A DNA stretch of 64,000 nt from Periconia sp. R9002. Taxonomy: Eukaryota > Ascomycota > Dothideomycetes > Pleosporales > Periconiaceae. Below are positions 12,427-23,226 of the stretch, piece after piece. The first letter of the stretch is position 1. Every line of letters begins with the position of its first letter. The stretch is taken from positions 1-64,000 of the forward strand of contig JAMAHW010000073.1 in NCBI GenBank assembly GCA_023627715.1, written 5' to 3'. The notes beneath the pieces were generated by a model, which saw only the letters and a program-made list of their open reading frames with translations, made no database searches and had not been told where the DNA came from. A program made the translations under genes and the position numbers.

Positions 12427-13354
12427 ATGGACATCACATCTCTCTTCGACGTGAAGGTAACCCCACCCACTTCCCCTCCAAACACCCCCACCATTTCCAA
12501 CACATCACAGGGCAAAGTCGTCCTCGTTACCGGCGGCGCCAAGGGTATCGGGCGCATGATCTCAGAAGGCTTCGTGCAGAACGGCGCACGGGTCTACATT
12601 GCGTCGCGGGACGCCGCGGCCTGCGAACAAGCCTGCAAGGAGCTCAATGCGATCGGAAAAGGCGGACACGCGAGCTTCATCGCGGCTGACTTCTACAAGG
12701 AGGACGATCTTCAAAAGGTCAAGAAGGAATTGGAGAGCAAGGAAGGCAGTGAGTGTACCTGGTTTTTCCCTCCTTACCCTTCCCATCTCGAAACTCTCCA
12801 CACGAACGCTAACCCGTGCGCCAACACCAGAACTCGACGTCCTCATCAACAACTCCGGAAGCAATTGGGGCGCGTCCTACGACTCGTACCCATCGCAAGC
12901 CTGGGACAGGGTCATAACGCTCAACCTCAAGCGCGTCTTCCAACTCACACAAATCCTCACCCCGCTCCTCTCCGCGGCGGGCACGCCCGCCTCGCCGTCG
13001 CGCATCATAAACATCGGATCCATCGACGGGCTGCGCGTCCCCGCCCTCGAAACCTTCGCCTACTCGTCCTCCAAAGCCGCCCTGCACCACCTCAGCCGCG
13101 TCCTCGCGAGCCATCTCGGCAAACGCCACATCACGAGCAACACCATCGCCTGCGGCCCGTTCCAGAGCAAGATGATGAAGGCTACGTTGGAGAAATTCCA
13201 GGACACGATTGAGGGTGGGCTGCCGCTTGGGCGGATCGGAAGTGCCGAGGATGTGGCGGGGACGTGTGTTTGGTTGAGCTCGAGGGCTGGTGCTTGGGTT
13301 ACGGGGGCTACGATTGCGCTGGACGGGGGGAGTGTTGTTGCGGCTAAGTTGTAG
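12427..13354 (+). CDS. Short-chain dehydrogenase/reductase, RhlG-like
   Basis: Three exons, 12427-12456, 12511-12748 and 12831-13354, 263 residues. Classical SDR features: cofactor motif TGGAKGIG directly after the first junction, NNSG, the active-site serine in NIGSIDG, and the YSSSK catalytic pair. Family members reduce 3-oxo-acyl or similar ketone substrates with NADPH in the cytosol; the substrate is unknown. The 54-bp first intron is a multiple of three and carries no in-frame stop, so an unspliced reading also stays open, adding 18 Pro/Thr/Ser-rich residues. I prefer the spliced form because it places the N-terminal SLFDVKGKVVLVTGG stretch in the family's usual register. The ATG at 12427 follows ACAATAACA; an in-frame Met 23 codons upstream looks like leader. 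Confidence 0.88.
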
Positions 13355-13469
13355 TGGAAGGGCGAAGAAGATGTGTATACATATACGCTACCTGTGGTGC
13401 ATATTAGATGTAAATTTAGTTTCACGCAGTTAGTCTTCGGACATTTGTTTTTCGGGACATCGGGTGCCG

Positions 13470-13533
13470 ACTGATTCAATACATATGAAGAGAGGTTGAG
13501 CACCACCTTTATAGGTATAGGTATTGAATCAGT
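13470..13533. repeat. 13-bp inverted repeat, possible 3' hairpin
   Basis: Arms ACTGATTCAATAC (13470-13482) and GTATTGAATCAGT (13521-13533) match perfectly around a 38-bp spacer, about 115 bp after the SDR stop. It could form an RNA hairpin in the 3' flank, or be a scar of a small inverted-repeat element. Confidence 0.45.
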
Positions 13534-13615
13534 CTATGACTCATACATACATACATAGCAAACAGACAGCGCGCTTCCCGTGGTACCAGAGTACCGTACG
13601 TACAATCCCAAAAAA

Positions 13616-13668
13616 GGTTAGGGTTGAAAATTAAGGTTAAGCTTAAGGTTAGGGTTAGGGTTAGGGTT
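13616..13668 (+). repeat. Interstitial telomere-type repeat (TTAGGG)
   Basis: Four perfect TTAGGG units are visible, one at 13618-13623 and three in tandem at 13649-13666, linked by decayed units (TTAAGG-like). TTAGGG is the telomere repeat of most filamentous ascomycetes. The G-rich strand points rightward, as it would at the right-hand end of a chromosome. The tract sits between the core gene block and a gene-poor, repeat-rich block. Confidence 0.75.
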
Positions 13669-13831
13669 GCTAGCTTACGCTAAGTCAACGATACCCCCTA
13701 CATACCCTCCGCAGTAACCTAGCGAACTTGAAGCTGTCAGGTAGTTTGCCATTTTTGAAAACCGGATTCTCAATGTTACAAGCCGCGTCCCCTAAGTTTA
13801 GGGACTGGACCGCATTTATCTTCCGGGAGAT

Positions 13832-14700
13832 TCACCTTAAGAATTGGTACGCTGCATTCGTGTTTCTTGAACTCGTTGTCGTGGGTTTAATGCTCCAGAA
13901 GGATGAAAGCAATCCGTCGACCTCTCTTGATGACGCCGTTTCTGTTATTGCTGCAGTAGAAGGTGGTATGGTGGAAGGTGGAGTGGTACTCGGTGCGTTG
14001 GAGATTGTTGCACTTGCTGCTGGCAACGTCGTACTACTAGACGGCGGAATGCTTTAGGAAGAAATATCCGATGACGAAATGCTTGACGAAATTTCGGAAG
14101 GCAAACTGCTTGAGAGTGGACTAGCAGTGCTTGACAGCAGGTGGACAATGCTCGATGGTGGAGTGATGGACGATGAAGTTAAAATGTGCCAGGTAGACGG
14201 ATTAAATGTCGAGCCATTTCAATTTGTCGAGTGATGCGCATAGATTGAACATCGAGTAGCGCCGAAGACAGGGGCGAAATTGCCAGGAAAGCTAAAATGT
14301 CGACAAGGGATGTCATGATGAGAACCCAGCTGCGTTTGCCCCCATTGCGCTTCTTTTGAAAACAGAGCGCTAGCGTGATCCACCACACTCTTGGTGTGTC
14401 TAGTATAGTATATGAGGCATTAGGAATGCTGCCTGTAGGCCTTGCCATGCGCGCAAAAGGCTCGGTGCGCTTTACATCATCAAATCATATGGTCGTCAAT
14501 TGCGTGTAAATAAAAGCAATGAAGGTTGGGACAAACTTCCAGCCAAAAATCGCGGTCGTCGCGGGACCCAATCCGTTGTTCTTTTTAGAAGACCAGTAGA
14601 GCAACATAATGGCGACTCCGCATATCAGACTAATAGCCGTCGAGACCCAGATGACATGCGTCCGAAGGGTAATAGGGAGCCATTTTGCATCAATCTGAGC
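13832..14700 (-). pseudogene. Decayed fungal polytopic membrane protein gene
   Basis: Read on the minus strand from 14700, one frame gives protein-like sequence with hydrophobic segments (WLPITLRTHVIWVS, then VAIMLLYW) followed by NGLGPATTAIFGWKF. A stop codon (TGA, 14487-14485) interrupts it, after which the same frame resumes for about 100 codons with another membrane-like segment ending near ISPLSSALL. A stop follows at 14181-14179. A shifted frame then encodes a Ser/Thr/Pro-rich tail with a further stop, ending at 13832. I recall similar proteins of unknown function as multicopy families in Dothideomycetes, but cannot name a domain. A possible upstream exon in the ORF at 15145-14708 does not join in frame with the visible acceptor (about 14,695). 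The two stops and the frameshift suggest a dead gene. Confidence 0.5.
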
Positions 14701-15151
14701 ACAAATATTAGAGAAGCGATGTACAAAGCGCTTCGAACGTACCGTTGTACGCTATTTTGCGGCGGCTACTTGTAGTCGTACTGATTGAAGCTTGTGTAAT
14801 GTTCCTGTCGTTCGACTTCAAATTGGAGAGGTCTTGCGCGGAAAGAGACGGTGAAGACATGGGCGAAACATCATCTCGTGCGTTTGGTCGCAGAGTATCT
14901 CGTCCTGATTCCGATATATCGGATAAATTGGATCTGCATAAACACAGCCCCTCGTCCTCCTTTGGCCCCCAGCGGCTTATATGGCAGACTGAGGACGGGG
15001 GCCTTATTATAAAGCTTGACAAAGTATAGCGCTTATTACTACTATAAACTGTACCACGGGATTCTACGCACAAAAAACTGGAAAACAAAACAGACAGCTT
15101 TCCCTTTGTTATTAAAGTTGTTCTTACTGTCTTCACACGCATCAATGTCGA

Positions 15152-16304
15152 TTACGCTTCTATTCTCCGCTGGTGAACATCAATCTTCTTGCTGTCACGG
15201 GTTCCCTGTAAATAGGCTGAATAGTCACTGATACCAGAAGACCGAGACCTAGACTTAGACAACTTTACTCCGCGACCTTCAAGAAAGTCATCGGCGATCC
15301 TGCTAGCATTTTGACGGAAGGTAGTCAATTGCATGGACGATGCCCACCGTGTTGTGTCGGTTGAATTGCCGCCCGTCTCTTGCTTGATAGAACCCAGAGA
15401 ATTGGATGCCGAATCTTGATCAACAAGCGCTGAAGTACCGTTAGCAAAAGTTGTTCATAAATGAAAGAGAGTTGACCGGACCAGATGACGACAGAGTAGA
15501 CCCCACAGGTTTGGCTAGCTTCTTGATTTCGACATCTAAATTAGCTTCAGGGTCAACCTGCACTCCGTTCTCCACGAAATCAGGCGCAGGTTCTTCGTCA
15601 CTGGCATCTTCATCGTAGCTATTTTCGGTTTTTATGCGGCAATCGGTGTTGTCATCAACCGTCTCCTCCAGGCTGCTTGGGAAGCAGGCCAATCGATCCA
15701 GTTCAGCCTGTCTCTGTGCTTCTTCGTGATGAATCTGCCTTTGCAGAGATTCACTCTCTGCTTCACAGGCTTGTCTCTCCTGAGCAATTTTCGCTTTCCT
15801 CGCCATGGAATAAAGTTCTTCAGCCACACCGATGCAGTAGCTGCTTTTACTCGCATTGCCTTTGTACGGTCTTGCCCATTCACTGATTAGATTGTACGCC
15901 ATCTCAAAGGCCATAGAAGCAGCTATTGTATTCTCAGTAATACCATAAAAGGTCCAATCAATTGAGGCATGTTTTTGTGTTGAATAGCACTTGCAATCGA
16001 AGAATTCGCCCATTGCAGAGACCAGTTCGCCCACGAAGCCCTGGTTGTTCACTGCTTTATCCGAGCCATCGGCGCGCTTGATTGCTACTACGCTCTGCCC
16101 TGCATACTGCTGCTGCATAGCTGGTGGCTCGTGAGCTAATACCTCAGCCTGTGAGACATTGTACTGCCCCATGAGCCGCGATGCTAGGTAGAAGGCTGCT
16201 TTAGCTTCGAGCAGTTTTGGCTGGGCACGCTCTGGCACTCGTCTTTCGCGGGGCCGGCTATCGAATTGTGCAGGATCCTCGGAAATGAACATGAAATCTG
16301 GCAT
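15152..16304 (-). CDS. DUF2786/DUF7168-type protein, unknown function
   Basis: The first exon begins at 16304 with MPDFMFISEDP. Residues about 30-55 (AKAAFYLASRLMGQYNVSQA) match the DUF2786 helix pattern, and the following region to about residue 170 looks like the partner DUF7168 fold. A coiled stretch and an acidic tail follow. Unspliced, the frame stops at 15441. A branch-like CTAAC and CAG acceptor at 15432-15430 suggests a 52-bp intron (15430-15481), giving exons 16304-15482 and 15429-15152 and 366 residues in frame, but the donor would be the weak GTCCGG. The lysine-rich leader that normally precedes DUF2786 is missing, so the protein may be 5' truncated. The function of this family in fungi is not known to me. 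Confidence 0.5.
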
Positions 16305-18695
16305 TGTGGCAACGATTTTGCAGCCTTCAAAGTGATTAAACTGATAGTACTAATGTCGATGAACAGCGCTTGCTAGAGGGGACGTTTAGACACAGTTGGG
16401 CTCAGCGCTTGAGTCTGTAACTAGAGGGCGCTCGATATGCACCCCGCTTCGCGCCCGCACTTCCGATACCGATACTGCGTCTATACACCGGTCGAGCCAG
16501 TCATAGGACGGGCCGCTTTGGTGAACCTCGTAACAATCCCGTAAGAAATCATCGAAAATGCCCATAGGTTTCTCACTTCTGACTCAGTTAACTCAAATAC
16601 AGTAAGCTGAAGTCAAAGTCAAGTCAAGTCAAGTCAAATCGGAAGTTAGATGTCAACTACTTTATGTTTCTAGGGCTACAAACAGTCTGCTCCTAGCCTC
16701 GCTGCCGCTGTGCAACTCCGCGATACAGCCAGTCCTTCAATAATTTAGAGCACTTGATAATGTTAACACTAACTTAAGAACGCTCAACCGAAGTCGTCCG
16801 CCTCGCCTTGCTAAATGTCCACTTTGATTCAGCGCTTATTGCAAAGGCTTAGAGCACGTCAACTACGAGTTGTGACAGGACGAGCTGGAAACGTTTGTCG
16901 CTGTGTAGGCTGTGTCCAGCGCCCGACAAAGCTCATTTGTCTTCCATCTAGCATTAGCAGTCGGCTCAGAGGAGAAAAGACAAAGGCTTTCAAGCTTCCT
17001 TTGCTGTCTTCTATAATAGCTAACTCTTGTTGCCTCTGGTCAAAAGCTGACGACTCCGCAGAGGTGTCTTGGTCTATCTGGATAGCAGCTAGAGCGGGCT
17101 CAAACTGATTACAATAGCTATGCCATAAAGCCTCGGCACGCTGCAGGCCCTTCTTGAGCCACATCTTGTTCTTCTTTATCTATGTCGTATTCTATTAATT
17201 CTACAACCTCGTGCGATGCTACTCGGGGTGTAGCAAAGCTGCGCTGATATATGATCTCCACTATCATCGATGAGGCTGTAGTATTTACTAAAGAGAAACC
17301 AGACCGTGTCTAGTGGAGCGAGTAGTGTATTGGGCTTGCAATTTTTCTTCTATTGCTCCTTGAAGCAATAAATAAGAAATTCCACAGAGGGTTGGAAGCA
17401 GTGAAGAGTACCCTTATAGCCCTCGGCCTTGAGGGTTCCCTCCTTGAAAGGCACAAGGAAGTTGTGGACATTTTGTTGAATAGGCTATCCATGCCGGTCG
17501 GCAAACTGGACATCAGCAGCTTGGAAGTGCTTGTGGCCATGCATCGTCTGCCTTGTATCATTGCTAATATCAATAGCAGCAGCTGATTGTATCGTCGCAG
17601 AGATATCTAATAACCTCCTTTTACTAAGCGCGGAAGTTTCACAAGATTCGCGACACTATTGAGTGTCTTGAATGCAGTAATATATGATCTGCTTAGGGGT
17701 TGACGATAAAAATAAGCGCCCGGAATCTCTTAGGAACAACTGACTTAGGTGATAGACTGTACCCTATAACCAAGCGAGCAGAGGCATCCCGGAAGTCATG
17801 CTTCTAAGCAACCCCACAAAGGATTATCATAGTTTGATCATGCTTGAACTCATCTTTCTTAATAGCCATGTTGAGAAGCCGTTGTTGCATGTTGTTGAAT
17901 TGTGCGATACTAGAATGAGTCGCTGAATATCTTCCAACAAAGATAGTATGTTGGGGTGCGCAGTAGCATTGCCCGACGAGCCTTTCCACTCGCAGGTTCA
18001 CCTTCGTAGTAGAAGATCTCATGTTCATGGTCATGTTCATCCTTAATAAGCTCATATGGCAGCTGTTGCCGCGAGTGCTTCCACGCTGTCTTATCTTTTG
18101 CCCTGCGCTTTTGTGCTTTTGTGCGGAGTACTGCTCCGTCTTCCGCTACAGAAACTGCACAACAGTTAAAGTAGCAGGGATCATTAGTCTAATGCAGCAG
18201 ACTGGCTTTCTACTGCTGAAAGGCTGTTGCTGTCAACACGTAGAAGAAACGGCGAGTGTCTCTATCAGGGAAGTTGGGGCTATTGGTGTCTTCCATAGGC
18301 GCCGCTCCTCCAGGGTCGATTTGCCATCAACATCGGGTGTACTCACCTCAAAATGCCTCACAAGACTGAGTTTACAGGGATTGCCATGCCGCAGAGGAAG
18401 GGTCGTTATAGATTTGGCTTCATTAGTCAAGTCATAGACTAAATATTCTGATAACGCTAGTCTTAATTTTCAAGGTGGAAGAACTAGAGTACCTCTGTTT
18501 CCTCTCTTTTGACTATAATTTTGGGTGTATATGCTGGTGCAGGAGGGGAGCTGATGAGCTGGAATTTTCCCAGTGAATGCAATAAACAGTCAGTCGTCGC
18601 ATACTTTTAGACTACAGTCCCTTCTAAGACATGACTGATGTACGAATCAGTTTCACTCCTGACCACGTATCGTAAGTCACCAAAGCTAAAACTGA
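16305..18695. other. 2.4-kb gene-poor stretch with broken ORFs
   Basis: No intact gene. It includes an (AAGTC)n simple repeat at about 16610-16638 and protein-like but interrupted tracts: minus strand 17164-16859 (101 codons, helical, Gln/Glu-rich), plus strand 17353-17586 (77 codons), and minus strand 18430-18233 and 18055-17804. They do not join into one frame and I recognise no domain. Likely remnants of one or more dead genes or transposons. Confidence 0.5.
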
Positions 18696-19106
18696 CTAAC
18701 ATCCGAATGTTCCGATCGAGCCTTTTGTGCACGCGTCCTCGAACTTACGACAGTAACCTTGGAAGTCCCGAATGAATTTTTCCGTGTCCATGCGCATGAA
18801 CAGCGCCCTCTTGCCTTTATTGTCTCGATCTGTTATCACATCGGCATTGTTCATCTCGAATCCAGGAACCTGGGCGAATATCTCATTGAACAACGGCTCG
18901 AAAGGTACATCGGGTACTTGAGCCGCATTTTGATTAATGTACGCTTGTCCCGAGTCAGGTTCCAGTTTCAGTGGTCCTCCCGGCAGTGACCAAAGAGGCG
19001 GAGAGCCTACATTGGTAGTTAGCACGAATATTATATTCTCTTCATTGTTATCATTGCTTGTCTCCATTTTTATAAAACGATTGGCGGATACATGTGGGGA
19101 CGGCAC
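18696..19106 (-). CDS. Hypothetical protein, 136 residues
   Basis: Single open frame starting at 19106, divergent from the feruloyl esterase gene 374 bp away. The sequence is protein-like: an acidic N-terminus, a PPLWSLPGGPL stretch, then a mixed helical C-terminal part with three late cysteines. No signal peptide, membrane segment or domain recognised. A GTTAGT donor-like hexamer overlaps the stop codon, so the gene could continue through an intron I cannot place. Possibly a small orphan gene or the fragment of a longer one. Confidence 0.4.
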   Translation of the reverse strand: MPSPHVSANRFIKMETSNDNNEENIIFVLTTNVGSPPLWSLPGGPLKLEPDSGQAYINQNAAQVPDVPFEPLFNEIFAQVPGFEMNNADVITDRDNKGKRALFMRMDTEKFIRDFQGYCRKFEDACTKGSIGTFGC

Positions 19107-19426
19107 TTTGTTGAAACAAACCTAGGCAGGGGTTACGTACGTACCGTTTACTTGTACCTAACCGACGGGACCGCAGTTCTGCTCTTTCAATGGCAATGTT
19201 TGGATATCCCTGCTAAAGTACACATATTGCATTGTGTCTAGAATGCGATTTTGGCTTACAGGGTTATCGGTGCAGCTTGAAGCACCTAACATCTATTATG
19301 CATATCATATTGTTCATGGGGCACAAGTCTAGCGTATGCTCGGCTAGTTTTAATGTGAAACCTATATGATGCGACAGCATAATTCTCACGATTTTACATT
19401 CCGCTTATGAGTTATCTATGAGTCCT

Positions 19427-19437
19427 AGCTATAAAAC
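19427..19437 (+). promoter_or_regulatory. TATA-like element of the feruloyl esterase gene
   Basis: AGCTATAAAAC lies about 50 bp before the ATG at 19480, at a plausible distance for a TATA box with a short 5' UTR. Confidence 0.5.
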
Positions 19438-19479
19438 GATGGCATTTCTTCTTTAACGCACAGCACCGAACATTTTACA

Positions 19480-21093
19480 ATGCGGCATTCAATTCTAAGC
19501 GCCTTAGCGGTAGGCGCAAGCATAGCGGCTGCCCAATCGAATGACCCAACAGCTGCTTTTATGCAGAGCTGCGAAGCTTTCGCAAATACGACGCAGATTC
19601 CCAACAGCGCTTTTATAACCACAACATATGTTCCGGCGGGCACAAACCTCACTTTCCCAAATGCAGACCCAAGTTGCACAAGGCCGTCCCAGTTAGTGGA
19701 CAAGGCCATGTGCCGGATACAAGCCAATATCACAACATCGAACACTTCAGCACTCAGCTTCGAGGCATGGTTGCCTCAAAACTGGACCGGGCGCTTCCTT
19801 AGTACTGGTAACGGCGGACTTGGTGGTTGTATACAGTATGAAGATCTGGATTTCACTACCTCCCTAGGCTTTGCCTCTGTGGCAACCAACAACGGACACG
19901 ACGGCATGAGTGGACAGTTTTTCTTCCAAAATCCTGGAGTTGTTGAGGACTTTGTCTACCGTGCGGTATTCACCGGCATCACCGTAGGGAAGAACGTGAC
20001 GCAGACCTTCTACAAACAGTCGCTTACCAAGAGCTACTATCTTGGATGCTCGACTGGTGGACGCCAGGGCATGAAGATGGTGCAAGACTTCCCAGACCTG
20101 TTCGATGGCGTGGTTGCTGGTGCTCCCGCGATGAATTTCAATAATCTCAACACTTGGAGCGCCCATTTTCTCCCGGTGACGGGCAGCAACACGAGCGACA
20201 CTTTTGTCCCCGAGACCCTCTGGAACGTAGTCCATGACGACATTGTGGCTCAGTGTGACGATAAGGATGGTGTAAAGGACGGCATCATAGAGGCACCGGA
20301 TCTGTGCCGTTACCAAGCGAACGCGCTCCTATGCAGTGACACAGTCGTCGCTCCTAATTGCCTGACGGAGAAGCAGGTCACAACGGTCAACACTATCTTC
20401 AGCGACCTCAAAGCGCCCAATGGCACCGTTCTGTATCCACGGATGCAGCCGGGTAGTGAAAAGACTGGGGCTTTCAATGCCTATTACAATGGCCAGAAAA
20501 GCGACAAGTCAGATTGGATTAAGTTTGTTGTCATGGCCGATCCGAACTTTGATCTTGCGACATTCACACCAGACCTGTGGGATAAGGCTGATACTTTGAA
20601 TCCCTTTGACGTTGCCACGTTCAAAGGCGATATTTCCGCATTCCAGAAACGCGGTGGCAAACTACTGCATTACCACGGTACTATGGACCCGATTATCAGC
20701 AGCGACAACTCACCGAGATATTATGAGCTTGTACGCTCCACCATGAAACAGGAACCTGCCCAATTGGATGACTTCTACCGGTTCTTCCGCATTTCAGGAA
20801 TGGGCCACTGCAGCGGAGGTCCTGGGGCTCACTATATCGGCAACCAACGTAAGCAGTTGGCCGATCCAAACAAACCTGAGAATAACTTATTGATGGATAT
20901 GGTACGCTGGGTTGAAGACGGACAGGCGCCTGATGTTGTCACCGGGGTGGCCTTTATGAACGATACCCAGGGCGGGCAAGTTGCCTTCACACGCAATCAT
21001 TGCCGTTGGCCGCTTATGAACAAGTTCAGTGGTTCTGGTGACCCCAACGATGCTGCATCATGGCAATGTGTGTCTTACAACAACACTATCTGA
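19480..21093 (+). CDS. Secreted tannase/feruloyl esterase family enzyme
   Basis: Single exon, 537 residues. Cleavable signal peptide at about 1-18 (ending SIAAA). The family's CS-D-HC arrangement is complete: nucleophile Ser191 in GCSTGGRQG with Cys190 beside it, Asp403 in HGTMDPI, and His443-Cys444 in GMGHCSGG, the two cysteines forming the disulphide that holds the triad. A lid-domain calcium site is suggested by CDDKDGVKDG (259-268). Members release ferulic or gallic acid from plant cell-wall or tannin esters outside the cell; which substrate applies cannot be read from sequence. A TATA-like element lies about 50 bp upstream. The gene looks intact although it sits in the accessory block, which suits a plant-associated or saprotrophic fungus. 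Confidence 0.92.
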   Translation: MRHSILSALAVGASIAAAQSNDPTAAFMQSCEAFANTTQIPNSAFITTTYVPAGTNLTFPNADPSCTRPSQLVDKAMCRIQANITTSNTSALSFEAWLPQNWTGRFLSTGNGGLGGCIQYEDLDFTTSLGFASVATNNGHDGMSGQFFFQNPGVVEDFVYRAVFTGITVGKNVTQTFYKQSLTKSYYLGCSTGGRQGMKMVQDFPDLFDGVVAGAPAMNFNNLNTWSAHFLPVTGSNTSDTFVPETLWNVVHDDIVAQCDDKDGVKDGIIEAPDLCRYQANALLCSDTVVAPNCLTEKQVTTVNTIFSDLKAPNGTVLYPRMQPGSEKTGAFNAYYNGQKSDKSDWIKFVVMADPNFDLATFTPDLWDKADTLNPFDVATFKGDISAFQKRGGKLLHYHGTMDPIISSDNSPRYYELVRSTMKQEPAQLDDFYRFFRISGMGHCSGGPGAHYIGNQRKQLADPNKPENNLLMDMVRWVEDGQAPDVVTGVAFMNDTQGGQVAFTRNHCRWPLMNKFSGSGDPNDAASWQCVSYNNTI

Positions 21094-21562
21094 GCTCAGC
21101 GGAGGAAATCGTCAATTGCATATCCGCGGATACCCAGAGCAAACAAGTGTACATACCAGCCCCTCTTACTATATAGAATACTGTTAGGCAGTTACTATCG
21201 TTGATGCCCCTCTAGAAAGCATACCAGCACAAGACCACTCCCCTAAATAGCTGTAGAAAGTGTAGCAAAGCTAAGGGAAAGAGTGGAAATGGCCTCTTCA
21301 ATATAGTATATGATATAATATAAAGTACTATTCATCTATAGCACTTTATTATATTATATATATGTATTATATCGATTGCAAAGAAGAAAAGGCTTTTGAT
21401 AGAATGACATTTGCTTACTTTCTACGGCCCGTTCGCTTATAAATATACTAGCAGGTATTTCCTAACTAACACAGGATTTGGTTTCTATTCCCTTTATTGA
21501 CGTGTATTGCCTCAAAACACAACAAATAAGAGTTTCCCGACTTCCTCTTTCTTCAAATAGAT
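21094..21562. other. A+T-rich 3' flank
   Basis: 469 bp between the esterase stop and the next gene, which is on the other strand. Around 21,300-21,375 is a very A+T-rich imperfect inverted repeat (ATAATATAAAGTA against CACTTTATTATATTAT) that may fold in the transcript or be a decayed element. No ORF. Confidence 0.5.
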
Positions 21563-22825
21563 TCAGCCTAAACTCACTGGGTGTTTCCATTGTTGCCATG
21601 CCACCCAGGCCTGGAAACCAGCAACCCCAAGACTCAAAAGCCCTATCACGACTGCGATAATGACGCCGACGAGGGTCGCCATTATGACATACCGCGCACC
21701 ACTCTTTCTCTCCAGCCATATTTGTAACCAGCCTCGAGGCGTCGGTTTCTGGCTTTCATTATACAGCTCGATCAGTCGAGCGCCCCAGTAACGGTATTGG
21801 CTGTTCTGCTCGTCTTCTTTTCGGTACGCTGCGGATTCGTAGTTTCGGCCGTCTTTGTCGAATGAGGAGTGGGATACAAGGGAGGAGAGAAGGACCTGCG
21901 ATTCTTTATCTGAAGGAAAGAGAATGTTGTGGATAGTGTCAAGGGTTTCTAATGCTAGTGCGCGTGGGATGTTGCCTCTGAGGTGTATTAGCATTGGCAT
22001 TCTTATCCATGTTTCTCGTCGTACATACCTCCGAACGCAATCGCCAATAGGCGAGGTTGAATCCAAAGTATAACTCGCAAGAAGGCTTTCTTTCAGTACG
22101 GCAGTATTATGAAAGATCTCTACTGTACCAGTTCTCCGGTCCAGTCTCAAATGGTTGGTTAAGTCGTTCGTCGGCTCCAGGCGTAGTTTGGCACGCTTCT
22201 TCAAGGCTTTTGCTGTTACCGCTTCCCTGATTGCATCATTCTCCGGGGCATCGGGGTGTTCGTCGAAATACGGGTTATCGGAAGTTGGAAATGACTCGCC
22301 AATGAACAGAGCTATCGATGTATCCTTCCTCCAAGGCCGAGGCAATTGGGAATATTCCAAGATCTCGATCGATTGCTGAGACATCCCGCAGTTGACCATG
22401 AGCAACACCCGCGCAGCCATATTGAAAGCCCTACTCTGGCCTGCTGGATTCGGAAGGCCGGTGTGCGCATCATCCCTGTTTGCAAAGAAATGCTGTGTTA
22501 ACTGTGACCTCGGCTTTTCGGGTTGAGTTTTGATCAATCCTATAATATGCAGAAGATCCTCATGAGATCTCAGAGCAGCCGTCTTGCAGACTTGTTCTGG
22601 CACATACATGGCGGTGATGTCTTTGTACCAATTCCAAAATCCTGCGAGTTTCTCCGCTCGGATCCATGGACAGTCCGTTTTCGTGCATGTCGGTTGTCCA
22701 TCGCAATTGCCACAGAGTTCCCAACCCCAGAGTACCTGACCTAGACATTGCAGATCAGTATCTGCAACCTCGTGAAGAGGGAAGAGGTTATCGGATATAT
22801 CATTAGACATAAAGACGATGCGCAC
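21563..22825 (-). CDS. Orphan C-tail-anchored protein, 420 residues
   Basis: Single open frame from 22825; the Met at residue 6 is an equally good start. No catalytic motif recognised. The N-terminal part carries a small cysteine cluster (CGNCDGQPTCTKTDC, 38-52), the middle is mixed alpha/beta, and the C-terminus has one strong membrane span (YVIMATLVGVIIAVVIGLLS) with short flanks, preceded by LERKSGAR. I have seen similar KSGARY-plus-span tails on uncharacterised proteins of Fusarium and Pleosporales, often in variable regions. Topology is likely N-in with a C-terminal anchor. Function unknown. Confidence 0.7.
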   Translation of the reverse strand: MRIVFMSNDISDNLFPLHEVADTDLQCLGQVLWGWELCGNCDGQPTCTKTDCPWIRAEKLAGFWNWYKDITAMYVPEQVCKTAALRSHEDLLHIIGLIKTQPEKPRSQLTQHFFANRDDAHTGLPNPAGQSRAFNMAARVLLMVNCGMSQQSIEILEYSQLPRPWRKDTSIALFIGESFPTSDNPYFDEHPDAPENDAIREAVTAKALKKRAKLRLEPTNDLTNHLRLDRRTGTVEIFHNTAVLKESLLASYTLDSTSPIGDCVRRYVRRETWIRMPMLIHLRGNIPRALALETLDTIHNILFPSDKESQVLLSSLVSHSSFDKDGRNYESAAYRKEDEQNSQYRYWGARLIELYNESQKPTPRGWLQIWLERKSGARYVIMATLVGVIIAVVIGLLSLGVAGFQAWVAWQQWKHPVSLG

Positions 22826-23226
22826 GGTACTCGACGAGAATGCAATTCCAGGACCAAAACCCGGGGTTTCATCCCCTCTTACAATAACGCGCGACTCCAG
22901 CTGCGGCTCGAAGCCAGCTGCAGCAGGGGCCGACGAATAGGCATCGTGGCGTAGCCGCTAAAATATTGATCGCTATATTGTGGTGTGGCGGAGTGCATGC
23001 TGTCAGTACAAATAACCAATAATGAGCGTCAATCAAAAGATTGCGCCCAGTCAATTTTTTGATCATCACATGCCTTTTGCCTAAGTCACCGTATGCCCAC
23101 AAGCACAAAGTCCCGCATCAGAGCGGGGGCTGAGCCGTCCCTTTTGAGCCCGTCCCCAGGCAACGCCTCAGCACGAGCGAACGCTCATCCCATCTCTTCG
23201 CATTTTGCTGTTGCATTACTCCAGCC
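22826..23226. other. Divergent intergenic region
   Basis: 401 bp between the orphan membrane protein gene (-) and the zinc-finger gene (+). No ORF or repeat recognised. Probably holds both promoters. Confidence 0.5.

Noticed and set aside
16859..17164. Possible hAT-type transposase fragment
   Set aside because: The translation is protein-like but shows no dimerisation-domain or DDE motif; kept only as an unassigned remnant.
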